From positions 1 through 64,000 of the forward strand of contig JAIXQE010000220.1 of assembly GCA_027485815.1 (NCBI GenBank): 64,000 nucleotides of DNA, read 5' to 3'. Position 1 is the first letter of the stretch. Each line of letters begins with the position of its first letter. The notes under the pieces are model-generated. The model saw only the letters and a program-made list of their open reading frames with translations. It searched no databases and was not told the origin of the DNA. Both the position numbers and the translations under genes were made by a program. The stretch comes from Opitutaceae bacterium (GTDB taxonomy: Bacteria > Verrucomicrobiota > Verrucomicrobiia > Opitutales > Opitutaceae). This document shows, piece after piece, positions 17,679 to 26,087 of this stretch.

Positions 17679-19082
17679 TCAGCTCTTCGCCTTGGGGGCC
17701 TTCTCGGACTTCTTCGCCTCGCGTTCGGCGATGGCTTCCTCGATGACTGCCTTGAGGCGTGGGAATTGGGCGTCCTTCTTGGACTCCTCGAAGGTGGAGG
17801 CCTTCTCGATCGCGGCCTTTGCCTCGTCGACTTCGCCGAGGTCATAGGCGGTGTAGGCGATCAGGTAGTGGGCGGAGAACGGCTTGGTGCCCTCGAAATT
17901 GCCCTTCTGGACCGCGAGCTTCGCGTGCTTCAGCGACTCGCGGTTGTTCTCCATCTGGGTGTAGATCTGGGCGATCTGCATCTCGATCTCCCCGTTCTTG
18001 GGGAAGAGGCCGGCGGCCTCCTTGAGCACCTTGACGGCCTGGTCATTCATGTTGGCCTCAAGGTAATAACGCCCGAGGACGCGCCAATTGTTGGGCTCGC
18101 TCTCGATCTCGCCCTTCTTCATCCCTTGGTAAAGGATCTCGGTACCGCGGCTGAACTGGCCGGCCATCAGGTACAGCGAGACGAGATTCATGCTGTCCTT
18201 CGGGGTCTTCATGTGCCCATGGGACTGAGCCCGCTCGCAGGTAACGATTGCCCGCACCAGATACTCGCGCGAAAGCGTCGGGTTCTGCTTCGAAGCGCGC
18301 TCGGAGAGCTGGAGATAGGAGGCCATCAGCAGCTGCCAGAAGTCCTTCTTGGTGGGATTCTGCGCCAGCAGCAGCTCGAGGTATTCCGAGGAGCCCTGCA
18401 GGTCGTTCTGCTGCTGCAGGAGCGTGAGGAGGAGTTGGTAGAAGCCTTCGCGGGGCTTGACCGCCTCGAGCATGCCCTGTTCGACGATCTTCTGCGCCTC
18501 GGCGAGGCCGGCCTTATCCACGTTGTTCGGATCGGCGACCGCACGGTAATAGAGGATGGACGCGTACGCCATCAGCGTCTCGGGCGTGGGCTTCTTGGTC
18601 TTGTCCAGGAACCGCCGGAAGTAGGTGATCGCCTTGGCGAAATACTGCTGCTGGAGCTTCGGGTCCTTGGAGCTGGAGCCTTCCTGCCCGTAGAGCTGGG
18701 CAAGCAGAACCACGGTCTCGAGGGTCTGCTTTTCCGGGAAGTACTCGAACTTGTCCGAAAGCTCGATGGCCTTCTCCCACGGCGCGATGGCCTTGGAGAA
18801 CTGGTTGGTCATCGCGAAGATCTTGGCCTTCATGTCGAGGACCAAGGCCTGATCGTAACTGTTGGCCTGCACCGGGACCGCCTCCAGGACGGCGAGCATC
18901 CCGTTGAAATCCTGCTTTTCCTGCAGCGGACGGAGCTTCTGGAACGCCTCGCTGGTCTTTTCGCCGATGCTGGGCGGCGCCTTCTTTTGGGCGGGCGGAG
19001 GCGCGGATTGGGCGGCGAGACCGCCCACGAGGGTCGCGCCGAGCAGGCAGGAGCGAATCAGGGAGAAGAGGGACGGGCTCAC
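17679..19082 (-). CDS. Exported TPR-repeat protein of the tonB operon
   Basis: 467 aa starting at the GTG at 19082 (MSPSLFSLIRSCLLGATLVGG), which places a signal peptide at about 1-24 (GLAAQ-SAPPP) and leaves 6 bases after tonB. The mature part is a solenoid of helical hairpins with TPR-like spacing: ALVLDMKAKIFAMTNQFSKAIAPWEKAI, VLGRYYLEANMNDQAVKVLKEAAGLFP, IEMQIAQIYTQMENNRESLKHAKLAV. It is Lys/Glu-rich at the C-terminus. Such proteins accompany ExbB/ExbD/TonB in many Bacteroidota and Verrucomicrobiota clusters and probably act as periplasmic scaffolds; the partner is unknown. Confidence 0.85.
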   Translation of the reverse strand: MSPSLFSLIRSCLLGATLVGGLAAQSAPPPAQKKAPPSIGEKTSEAFQKLRPLQEKQDFNGMLAVLEAVPVQANSYDQALVLDMKAKIFAMTNQFSKAIAPWEKAIELSDKFEYFPEKQTLETVVLLAQLYGQEGSSSKDPKLQQQYFAKAITYFRRFLDKTKKPTPETLMAYASILYYRAVADPNNVDKAGLAEAQKIVEQGMLEAVKPREGFYQLLLTLLQQQNDLQGSSEYLELLLAQNPTKKDFWQLLMASYLQLSERASKQNPTLSREYLVRAIVTCERAQSHGHMKTPKDSMNLVSLYLMAGQFSRGTEILYQGMKKGEIESEPNNWRVLGRYYLEANMNDQAVKVLKEAAGLFPKNGEIEMQIAQIYTQMENNRESLKHAKLAVQKGNFEGTKPFSAHYLIAYTAYDLGEVDEAKAAIEKASTFEESKKDAQFPRLKAVIEEAIAEREAKKSEKAPKAKS

Positions 19083-19088
19083 AGTGAC

Positions 19089-19742
19089 TTATTCCTCGTT
19101 GAGGGTGAACACGATCGGGACCTGCATGTGCGTCGGCACGTCGCGGCCGCCCTTGCGGCCGGGCTTGAACTTCCACTTGCTCACCGCGGCGACCGCGGCG
19201 GCCTCGAACTCGCGCTGCGAGGACCGCAGCGCGTAGGCGTTCTGGACGTCGCCGTTGGTATCGACGATGAAGTCGACCACGACCTCGCCCGCGATGCCGG
19301 CGCGGCGCATCTCGAAGGGATACTGGGGCCGGGCCTGGAACTTCGGCACCGGGGTCTGATCCAGCATCGAGATGTCGAAAACCTTCATCCCGCGGAACAT
19401 GTTCGGGTCCCGGACCTCCGGGACGATGTTCATGCTGGCCGAGATGGTCACCCCTTCAGGCGGCGGGGGCTGGATCTTCTGCACGAAGGAGTCGGGCTGG
19501 ACGAGCTGCGGAACGTCCTGCTGCATCGGAGGCGCAAGATCCAGCGGCTTCACGTCGGGATCGTTGGTCTCGATGATCTCGGGTTCCTCCTCCACCTTGG
19601 GCATCGCGATCAGCTCCACCTTGGGCGGCGGTTCCTCGATCTTCTTCACCACCTTCTTCTCCGGGACGAGCTTGTCCCCGAAGAGGATCGCGAGGTGGAA
19701 CGAGGCGGAAAGGAGGACTCCGATGATGATGTCGCGGGTCAT
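19089..19742 (-). CDS. Energy transducer TonB
   Basis: 217 aa. Couples the ExbB/ExbD proton motor to outer-membrane receptors. N-terminal membrane anchor (about 5-24, IIIGVLLSASFHLAILF with the SxxxH-type serine/histidine), a Pro/Glu/Lys-rich linker (about 28-110) that can cross the periplasm, and a C-terminal TonB domain (about 130-217) with QYPFEMRRAGIAGEVVVDFIVDTNGDV and SKWKFKPGRKGG. It follows two exbD genes and precedes the TPR gene within one operon. The window encodes four TonB receptors that such a transducer could serve. Confidence 0.92.
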   Translation of the reverse strand: MTRDIIIGVLLSASFHLAILFGDKLVPEKKVVKKIEEPPPKVELIAMPKVEEEPEIIETNDPDVKPLDLAPPMQQDVPQLVQPDSFVQKIQPPPPEGVTISASMNIVPEVRDPNMFRGMKVFDISMLDQTPVPKFQARPQYPFEMRRAGIAGEVVVDFIVDTNGDVQNAYALRSSQREFEAAAVAAVSKWKFKPGRKGGRDVPTHMQVPIVFTLNEE

Positions 19743-19759
19743 GGCGGCGTGGTTCCGGG

Positions 19760-20209
19760 TTACTTGCCGGTGGGGCTCGAAACCGTCTCGACGGAGACCT
19801 GTTCGATGCCGGCCTTGCGGACCTCATCGAGGGCGAAGACCGCGGCGCCGAAGCGGGCGCGGTTGTCGCCCCGGATCAGGATGCGGGGATTGTTCTCGCT
19901 GCGGCGGTAATCCTGCAGCCGGGGAGCGATCTCCGCGCTGGAGATGGGCTCGGCCGTGCCCTGTCCCTGCTTCCAATAGTAGGCGCCGTCCTCGGAAACC
20001 TGGAGGTAGATCGTCGTGTCGTTCGGATTCGACTGGGCGTTCTGCGGCTGCGCCACCGGCAGGGTCACCGGGAGCGAGACGATGCGGCTCAGGGAAAGCG
20101 TGAAGAGGACGAACGTGGCCAGCAGGAAGAAGATGACGTCAATGAGAGGGATGATCTCAATGCGTGCCTTCTTCTTGGCATCGCCGGGTTGAGGAGAGGA
20201 GCCAGCCAT
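19760..20209 (-). CDS. ExbD/TolR-family biopolymer transport protein (second copy)
   Basis: 149 aa. One transmembrane helix at about residues 19-40 (IEIIPLIDVIFFLLATFVLFTLS) carrying the essential Asp of the proton path (IDVIFF, about residue 24), followed by a periplasmic domain ending in GIEQVSVETV. The first 40 residues are nearly identical to the preceding exbD, showing a tandem duplication, while the periplasmic domains have diverged. Two different ExbD subunits in one operon suggest a heteromeric ExbD pair in a single motor. It is 17 bases before tonB. Confidence 0.93.
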   Translation of the reverse strand: MAGSSPQPGDAKKKARIEIIPLIDVIFFLLATFVLFTLSLSRIVSLPVTLPVAQPQNAQSNPNDTTIYLQVSEDGAYYWKQGQGTAEPISSAEIAPRLQDYRRSENNPRILIRGDNRARFGAAVFALDEVRKAGIEQVSVETVSSPTGK

Positions 20210-20233
20210 GGGGCGGAAAGGGGAGATGCTAAA

Positions 20234-20668
20234 TCAACGGCCCGTCTGGCGGACCTTGGTCTCGATGAAGATCTTCTGGAAGCCGGTCTTGCGGGCTTCG
20301 TCGAAGACGTAGAGGGCGGCATTGAACAGCGCGCCCTCGTCGCCGTTGATCAGGATCCGGCCTTCGGGCTCAGCCGTCTTGAACGTCCGGAGGCGGTCGA
20401 TGAACTCGGCGAGGCTGATGTAATCCTTGTTCCAGGCGATCGTCCCGGCCTCGGTCACGGAAATCGTGACGGTCCCGGCGGGATCCCGGCTTTCCCCCGA
20501 CTCCGCGGACGGCAGCGTGATGCCGCTGACGCCGTTGGACTTGTTGAGGGAGAGCGTGAAGAGCACGAAGGTCGCCAGCAGGAAGAAGATCACGTCAATG
20601 AGAGGGATGATCTCAATGCGCGCCTTCTTCTTGCCGTCCGAAGACGTGCCACCAGAGGAGCCGGCCAT
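20234..20668 (-). CDS. ExbD/TolR-family biopolymer transport protein (first copy)
   Basis: 144 aa. N-terminal cytosolic stretch with KKKARIEI, then the membrane helix IPLIDVIFFLLATFVLFTLS with the conserved Asp (about residue 24-25), then a periplasmic domain (about 45-144) with LAEFIDRLRTFKTAEPEGRILINGDE. It lies 47 bases after exbB and 24 before the second exbD. A TATAAT hexamer lies 14 bases before the start but without a -35 partner, so an internal promoter is not proposed. Confidence 0.93.
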   Translation of the reverse strand: MAGSSGGTSSDGKKKARIEIIPLIDVIFFLLATFVLFTLSLNKSNGVSGITLPSAESGESRDPAGTVTISVTEAGTIAWNKDYISLAEFIDRLRTFKTAEPEGRILINGDEGALFNAALYVFDEARKTGFQKIFIETKVRQTGR

Positions 20669-20715
20669 GGCGGGGGAGGAGGATTATACCGGAGCCTGGA
20701 ACGCGGGGCGCGAAC

Positions 20716-21384
20716 TCAATGACGCGCCGAGGAGCCTTCGGCCTTCTTGGTGAAGACCTCGAGGGCGTGGGAGGCGTCGGAGACCCGGAGCTTGGCCTGG
20801 GTATCCATCGTGTTGAGGTAGTTGTAGGGGAAGAGACCGAGCACCGCGACCGCAAGGCCGGCGGCGGTGGCGATGAGCGCCTCGGCGACACCACCCGTGA
20901 TCGCGCCGGCGGCGGCACCGATGTCGCCGCCACCCAGGGCGCCGAAGGTGCGCATCATGCCGGTCACGGTGCCGAGGAGGCCGAGGAGGGGCGCGGCGGT
21001 GATGCAGGTGTCGAGCGTGGCCAGACCCTGCTGGTAGCGCATCAGCTGCTGATTCGCCGCGCGGGTGAAGGCGTTGGAGAGGGACTGTTCGCGATGCTTG
21101 AGGCTCTCGGCGATGATCTGGGCCACGAAGTCGGAGCTGCCCTTGCCCAGGGAGATCGCCTTGTCGGCATCCCCACGTTCCACGGCCTCGAGGATCTGCT
21201 TCACCGCCGCGTCATTCCGGGAGGAATTCTCGCGGAAGATGAAGATCAACCGCTCCACGACGACCGTGATCATCACGAAGGACACGAGGATCATGGGCCA
21301 CATGATCCATTCGCCCTTGATGAACAGTTCCATCGGGGTGGCGTCGCCGAGGAGAAACGCGAGGGGGAGGCTTTGCATAATCAT
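20716..21384 (-). CDS. ExbB/TolQ/MotA-family proton channel protein
   Basis: 222 aa, first gene of the seven-gene operon. Inner-membrane pentamer subunit that uses the proton gradient to drive TonB. Three membrane helices are visible: about 26-50 (EWIMWPMILVSFVMITVVVERL), about 128-148 (CITAAPLLGLLGTVTGMMRTF, the family signature) and about 165-190 (GGVAEALIATAAGLAVAVLGL). A cytosolic helical domain lies between the first two. Either ATG (21384 or 21378) may be the start. A promoter at 21549-21577 lies about 165 bases upstream. Confidence 0.94.
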   Translation of the reverse strand: MIMQSLPLAFLLGDATPMELFIKGEWIMWPMILVSFVMITVVVERLIFIFRENSSRNDAAVKQILEAVERGDADKAISLGKGSSDFVAQIIAESLKHREQSLSNAFTRAANQQLMRYQQGLATLDTCITAAPLLGLLGTVTGMMRTFGALGGGDIGAAAGAITGGVAEALIATAAGLAVAVLGLFPYNYLNTMDTQAKLRVSDASHALEVFTKKAEGSSARH

Positions 21385-21548
21385 GGCTGGGAGTTGATGG
21401 GTCTTGGGAAGAAGGGGAAGCGGGAAGGGAAAAGCGCGAAACGTGAGGACAGGAGGGCCGTCAGGCGTGGGGTTGCGGTGCGAGCCGGGGGATGGGGCAC
21501 TCCGCGGAGCGAGGGGAAACTTCGGATACGGCGATCACGAAAGCCGGC

Positions 21549-21577
21549 ACTAGGGGAAAGGGAAAGTGGAGTGTCAA
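21549..21577 (-). promoter_or_regulatory. Sigma-70-like promoter of the exbB operon
   Basis: On the minus strand a perfect -35 hexamer TTGACA (21572-21577), a 17-base spacer and the -10 hexamer CCTAGT (21549-21554, three of six consensus positions). Predicted transcription start is near 21542, giving a 5' leader of about 155 bases. It lies between the tRNA cluster and exbB, so the operon need not rely on tRNA read-through. Confidence 0.6.
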
Positions 21578-21655
21578 CCTACTTTGTCGGGGTTTTCGGT
21601 GAAAAGAAAGTGACGCCGCGCGTTCCAGCGGGGACCGCGGCGCGGAACCGGAGAT

Positions 21656-21729
21656 TGGCTGCCCGACTAGGACTCGAACCTAGACAAAACGAGTCAGAGT
21701 CGTTTGTGCTACCATTACACCATCGGGCA
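21656..21729 (-). tRNA. tRNA-Gln (CTG)
   Basis: Acceptor TGCCCGA/TCGGGCA, anticodon stem AACGA/TCGTT enclosing CTCTGAC (anticodon CTG), T arm CTAGG/CCTAG around TTCGAGT, discriminator G and an encoded CCA. Last of three tRNAs in the Lys-Thr-Gln cluster. Confidence 0.94.
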
Positions 21730-21763
21730 GAAGAGGAGGAGGGAAAGTGCGGCGCGAACGCGG

Positions 21764-21838
21764 TGGAGCCGGCGATGGGATTCGAACCCGCAACCGCCTG
21801 TTTACAAAACAGGTGCTCTACCGTTGAGCTACGCCGGC
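21764..21838 (-). tRNA. tRNA-Thr (TGT)
   Basis: Acceptor GCCGGCG/CGCCGGC, anticodon stem CCTGT/ACAGG around TTTGTAA (anticodon TGT), T arm with GTTCGAATC, encoded CCA. Middle gene of the three-tRNA cluster. Confidence 0.95.
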
Positions 21839-21897
21839 AACTTCCACCGGAATCCGAGGGACAAGTGGGAAAAAACGCGACCAAAACCGAGGCCCCT

Positions 21898-21972
21898 TGG
21901 TGGCTCCCCGGGGACTCGAACCCCGAACCTACTGATTAAGAGTCAGCTGCTCTACCATTGAGCTAGGAAGCC
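21898..21972 (-). tRNA. tRNA-Lys (CTT)
   Basis: Acceptor GGCTTCC/GGGAGCC with one T-G pair, anticodon loop CTCTTAA (anticodon CTT), T arm with GTTCGAGTC, discriminator A and encoded CCA. First gene of the cluster. Confidence 0.95.
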
Positions 21973-21988
21973 AGACCAAGGAATGTTC

Positions 21989-22017
21989 AGAACTTCCCAA
22001 CGCGCCCGGGATGTCAA
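21989..22017 (-). promoter_or_regulatory. Probable promoter of the tRNA Lys-Thr-Gln cluster
   Basis: A perfect TTGACA on the minus strand (22012-22017) with a weak -10 (AGTTCT, 21989-21994) at 17 bases, about 17 bases before the mature 5' end of tRNA-Lys. The -35 is convincing; the -10 is not. Confidence 0.4.
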
Positions 22018-22043
22018 CTGCGATTTCCAGCCGCGCGGCGGGT

Positions 22044-23534
22044 TCAGCGCGCGCCGCGCGGCGCCAGTTCCCACCGATGCGAAACCGTCCCGCTGCGCCG
22101 CGCGCCGTTCTCCGCCGCGGCGGGATAGGCGCGGACGTATTCGGACACGGTCCGCTCCGGCCCAACGGAGATCCGCAGGATCCCGGCCGCCCCTTGGATG
22201 GTGCCGGAGCGGTACCCATATTCCGCAGCGCTGCGCGTCTGATCAAAGCGGCTGTGGCCCGGCTGCGGCACCAGCTGATACACGACCCCGTCGCGCTCCT
22301 GGTGCGCATAGAGATGATCATGACCGTGGAACACGGCCACTCCCCCACCCCGCTGCCGCAGCAACTCGTGGATCGGAGCCTCCCATCCCGGCCGGCGTTC
22401 CGCGAAGCGGTCCCGCCCCTCGAGATCCCGCCCGCCCCACTCGAAAAACCGCGAGGCCTCCGCGCCCCCGCGGCCCTCGCGGGTCTCCCCGCCCACCAGG
22501 TGATGAATGAACACGAACGTGTACCGCGCACGACTCGCGGCGAGGACGCGCCGCAGCCAGTCGTACTGGGCCCGCCCGAGCGTCCGGCCCCAATTCTCGT
22601 CCACCGCGCGGACGCGGGCCGACGTCCAATACTGGTCCAGGGCGATCAGCAGCGCATCGCCCCATTCCCAAGCGTAGTAATTCTCGATCAGCCCGAGGCC
22701 GGGGACCTGCTCCCCGTTACCCGAATAGAAGGCATCCGGCACCGGATTGGGAAACAGGGAGCGCCGCATCGTGTTGGACCACTCGGTCGTCGGATCCACC
22801 ACGCTCCCGGCCCTACCCCGCTGCTCCCCATCGTGATTGCCCAACACGAGGAAAACCGGCGCGACCCGGCCGACGATCCCCAAGTAATGGCGCTGGGCGA
22901 GGTAGTGCGGGCGCGCGTCCTCCGGCCGGAGGTACTTGTCCGTCATGAAGGTGTCCCCGAGATCCACGTGGAAGTCGGTGCCCGCGGCGACGGCGTGTTC
23001 GAGGGACTTCCGGTAGGCGCCCGTGTCGACGCCCTGGTCGAGGTGCGAGTCCGCCTGAACGGTGAACACGAAGGGCGTGCCGGGCGGGCGGGCCGTGGTG
23101 AAGGCGTGGACCGGGCTCGCGGCGTCCACCCCGGCGGTATCCCGGGAGACGAAGCGGTACTCATGGCGCGCGCCGGGCGTCAGGCCCTCGAGCACGAGGT
23201 TGACGGCCTCGCCCGCGGGAAAATGGCGCGGGGCGGTGCGGCGGAGCCGTCCCGCGCCCGCGGGGCCGAATTCCACGTGCCCGTCGCGAGCCGCGGCGGA
23301 GCGGATGCTCAGCGTGACGCTGCGGTCGGTGGGGCGAGCGAGCAGGAGGGTCCACGGCTCCGCCGGCACCTCGGTGCGGGCGGCCGCCGGCGGCATCCGC
23401 ACCTCACCGCGGCCGGCGCCACGATCGGCGGCGGGTTCGCGGCGGGGACGATCCCCGGGTTCCCCGGCGCCCACGCTGAGCACCAGGAGCAGGGAGAGGA
23501 CGGGGCGCAGGTTGGGAAGGGCGAAGGCACGCAT
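22044..23534 (-). CDS. Exported calcineurin-like metallophosphoesterase
   Basis: 496 aa from the ATG at 23534 (MRAFALPNLRPVLSLLLVLS), giving a signal peptide; longer starts would run into the sulfatase gene. An N-terminal fibronectin-III-like beta domain (about 60-150) precedes the phosphoesterase core with the full motif set: FTVQADSHLD, DLGDTF, VLGNHDGE, FVFIHHLVGG and VFHGHDHLYAH. The arrangement resembles purple-acid-phosphatase-like secreted enzymes. It lies 7 bases after the sulfatase gene and is the last gene of the leftward arm of the divergon, so removal of phosphate or phosphodiester groups from the same ligand is likely. Confidence 0.9.
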   Translation of the reverse strand: MRAFALPNLRPVLSLLLVLSVGAGEPGDRPRREPAADRGAGRGEVRMPPAAARTEVPAEPWTLLLARPTDRSVTLSIRSAAARDGHVEFGPAGAGRLRRTAPRHFPAGEAVNLVLEGLTPGARHEYRFVSRDTAGVDAASPVHAFTTARPPGTPFVFTVQADSHLDQGVDTGAYRKSLEHAVAAGTDFHVDLGDTFMTDKYLRPEDARPHYLAQRHYLGIVGRVAPVFLVLGNHDGEQRGRAGSVVDPTTEWSNTMRRSLFPNPVPDAFYSGNGEQVPGLGLIENYYAWEWGDALLIALDQYWTSARVRAVDENWGRTLGRAQYDWLRRVLAASRARYTFVFIHHLVGGETREGRGGAEASRFFEWGGRDLEGRDRFAERRPGWEAPIHELLRQRGGGVAVFHGHDHLYAHQERDGVVYQLVPQPGHSRFDQTRSAAEYGYRSGTIQGAAGILRISVGPERTVSEYVRAYPAAAENGARRSGTVSHRWELAPRGAR

Positions 23535-23541
23535 CGGCGGA

Positions 23542-24927
23542 TCAGCGTTTTTCCCGGCGCTGACCGGCCCCCCGCCCCTCGCCCCGCCGCGGTTCCTCAG
23601 CGGGGGCGTTGGCGGGGTCAAAGTTCGGATTCGGGCGGGCCATCCGCGCCCCCAATTCCCGCAGGCGTGCATCCATCCGCGCGACGAGGTCGCGCAGCCG
23701 CGCGGGTTCGGCGGCCGCCAGGTCGCGGGTCTCGCCCGGGTCCGACTCGAGCTCGAACAGCCGAATCGCGCCGGTCTCATAGGACCGGATCAGCTTGTGG
23801 GTGCCGAGCAGGAGGGCGGTCGCGGGCCCGCCGTTGCCCAGATCGTAATGGGGAAAGTGGAAGAGCAGGTCTTCGGCTGGACGCAGCACCCGACCGCGCC
23901 CGGCGGGATCGCGGAGCACCGGGACCAGACTGCCGCCGTCGACCGCCGCCGGAACCGGAATCCCGGCCAGCTCGGCGAAGGTGGGCAGCAGGTCGCAGGC
24001 GGTGACCGGGACGCGCGAGCAGACCCCCGCGGCGATCCCGGGCCCCCGCAGCAGGAACGGCACGCGCAGGCCCCCCTCAAGCACGGACCCCTTGCCCCCG
24101 GAGAGCGGGGCGTTGCCCGTCCGGCCCTGGCCGCCGTGGTCGGCCGTGTAGGCCACAACGGTGTTGCCCGCGAGGCCGAGGGCGTCGAGCGCCGCCAACA
24201 GGCGCACGAGCTGCCGGTCCACCTCTTCCGAGGGGCGCGGGCCCCCGCCGCGATCCTCGCGGCCTTCCTTGCGTTCCTGATCCGGGTAATGGGACAGCTG
24301 GACGTAAAAGGGCCGGCCCGCGCGGGCGGCGGCGGTGAGGAACGCGATGCCGCGGTCCGTCATCCCGATCGCCTGTTTCGGGTTGGGGCTCGCCACCTGG
24401 TCGGGGCCGCCGTTGTTGGTCGGTCCGTCGCTGGCCTCGAACCCATGGCGGGCGGGGTCGGCCCGGCCGACGTGCCATTTGCCGAAGTGGGCGGTCGCGT
24501 AGCCGCGGGCGCGCAGCAGCTCGGCCACCGTGACCGTGTCCGCGGGCAGCTCGAGCACGGGTTCGGGCGGGAGTAGGCGGGTGCGGGGCGTTTCGGCGGA
24601 GCGGCCGATCCCGACGAACGTCATCTGCAGCGCCGCCGGGTTGCGGCCGGTGAAGAGGGCCGCGCGGGACGGGGTGCAGCGGGGCGAGAGCGCATAGCCG
24701 AAGGTGAAGCGCATCCCCTCGCGGGCGAGGCGCTCCACGCCGGGGGTGCTGAAGGTGCGGCTGCGCGAGCCCGGCACCCGGTCGTCCATCTGGACGGAGG
24801 TCTGCGCCCAGCCTTGGGCCTCCGCCATGATGACCACAAAGTTGGGTGGGGGCGCGGGTTGGGCCGCGGATCGAGCCGCACCGGCGGCCAAGGCGGCGAG
24901 GACGAGGAGGGCAAGCAGTGGGCGCAT
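23542..24927 (-). CDS. Exported sulfatase (formylglycine type) with an unusual first metal motif
   Basis: 461 aa from the ATG at 24927 with signal peptide (MRPLLALLVLAALAAGAA). Type I sulfatase fold: catalytic Cys84 in CTPSRAALFTGR, the site converted to formylglycine; TAHFGKWHVG and AYTADHGGQG also match the family; C-terminal LFELESDPGETRDLA. Odd: the first metal-binding block, usually ADD-G, reads MAEAQGW (residues 34-40), so two Ca-binding Asp are replaced by Glu-Ala. It is 19 bases after the YHYH gene and 7 before the phosphoesterase. Substrate unknown, presumably a sulfated glycan or small ester. Confidence 0.9.
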   Translation of the reverse strand: MRPLLALLVLAALAAGAARSAAQPAPPPNFVVIMAEAQGWAQTSVQMDDRVPGSRSRTFSTPGVERLAREGMRFTFGYALSPRCTPSRAALFTGRNPAALQMTFVGIGRSAETPRTRLLPPEPVLELPADTVTVAELLRARGYATAHFGKWHVGRADPARHGFEASDGPTNNGGPDQVASPNPKQAIGMTDRGIAFLTAAARAGRPFYVQLSHYPDQERKEGREDRGGGPRPSEEVDRQLVRLLAALDALGLAGNTVVAYTADHGGQGRTGNAPLSGGKGSVLEGGLRVPFLLRGPGIAAGVCSRVPVTACDLLPTFAELAGIPVPAAVDGGSLVPVLRDPAGRGRVLRPAEDLLFHFPHYDLGNGGPATALLLGTHKLIRSYETGAIRLFELESDPGETRDLAAAEPARLRDLVARMDARLRELGARMARPNPNFDPANAPAEEPRRGEGRGAGQRREKR

Positions 24928-24946
24928 CGGGCGGAAATGGGTTGGC

Positions 24947-26020
24947 TCAACGCTCACGGCGGGGGGAAGGAGCCTTGCCCTTGCCGCCGCCGCGGCGCTC
25001 GCTGGCGCGGTAAACCACCTCCCGGACTTCGCCGGCGGGTTCCTGAAAACGGAAGCGCCAGACGCCCTCCCCTTCGCGCTGGTAGGAGACTGAGCCGGGG
25101 ATGCCCCGGACCTCGTAGCGCAGGACGTAGGCGGACCGGGAGGCCATCTCCTCAAAGCCCGTGATCCGGGCGCCGCGCAACTGGGTGAGGGCCTCGCGCA
25201 CCCCTTGGGCGCGGGGCTGGGGATCGACCTGTTCCTCGCGTTCGACGACCACCCCACGGAACCCCGCCATCAGGAACGGGTAGGTTTCCGAGGCGTGGTA
25301 ATGATAACCCAGGCCCGGCGTCTCGTGGCCGCGCCACGCGTCCAAGGTCTGGGGCGCGGACCCGTCCGGTTCGGTCAGGCCGAGGATCGGGTAACCATCC
25401 AACGCGAAGGCGATGGGCCGGCCGACGCCCGTGGTCGCCTCCAGGTGGAGCGGGGCCACGTGGTAATGGTAATCATCCGCCCGCCCGCAATGGCCGCCCC
25501 AGCGGTCGAGTTCCCCGATCTCGGCGGAAACGGCGCCGCGATTGTTCTGGGGGTTGAAGATCGGGACGCCGTTGACCGCGAGTGCGATCGCCCCGCGCAG
25601 GAAACGGTCGCGGATCGGCGTGCCGGCCGGGGCCGGAACGGGCCGCAGAGGAATACGCCAGGCGTTGGCTCCCGCATACGGCTGGGGCAAAGGGACCTGC
25701 TGCTGCCACGCGGTGATGCCGACCATCATCCCGTGGGCGGGCAAGCCGTCGCTCTCGACCAGCAGCGTGTCCCCGACCACCCGGGTCCGCACCGCGGGGG
25801 CGAACGGCGCGAAGGCCGCCGCGGGGCCCTCCGCCAGCGTCCACGCGGCCGGCTTCGACGAGGAGGGCGCGGCGAGCGCCAGGGTCGGTGCCGGTCGCCA
25901 CGCCAAGGCCAGCCGGGCGGCGGCCGCATCGTGTCCCGGCTCCCCCGTGAAGTGCGCCCAGCCCCCGGCGGGGAAGACCACCAAACCGAGCGCCAGTCGC
26001 CATCCGCAAGCCGCTTTCAT
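24947..26020 (-). CDS. YHYH-domain protein
   Basis: 357 aa with a signal peptide (about 1-22, GLVVFPAGGWAHF). The two eponymous motifs are present: DDYHYHVAPLHL (about 182-193) and LGYHYHASETYPFLMAGFRG (about 238-257), with HGMMVGITAWQQQVPLPQPY and PIFNPQNNRG before them. The family is common in marine and Verrucomicrobial genomes, is exported, and has no settled function; the His clusters suggest metal binding. It lies 67 bases after the TonB receptor and 19 before the sulfatase, so it belongs to the receptor-sulfatase-phosphoesterase unit. Confidence 0.88.
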   Translation of the reverse strand: MKAACGWRLALGLVVFPAGGWAHFTGEPGHDAAAARLALAWRPAPTLALAAPSSSKPAAWTLAEGPAAAFAPFAPAVRTRVVGDTLLVESDGLPAHGMMVGITAWQQQVPLPQPYAGANAWRIPLRPVPAPAGTPIRDRFLRGAIALAVNGVPIFNPQNNRGAVSAEIGELDRWGGHCGRADDYHYHVAPLHLEATTGVGRPIAFALDGYPILGLTEPDGSAPQTLDAWRGHETPGLGYHYHASETYPFLMAGFRGVVVEREEQVDPQPRAQGVREALTQLRGARITGFEEMASRSAYVLRYEVRGIPGSVSYQREGEGVWRFRFQEPAGEVREVVYRASERRGGGKGKAPSPRRER

Positions 26021-26087
26021 CCTCCTAAGGGACGGCAGACGGATTAATTCCCCTGACGCCCCCGGATGACAGGACGTTAACCCGGCG

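Noticed and set aside
20683-20688. TATAAT hexamer just before the first exbD
   Set aside because: No -35 hexamer at a suitable distance and it lies inside a tight operon; most likely coincidence.
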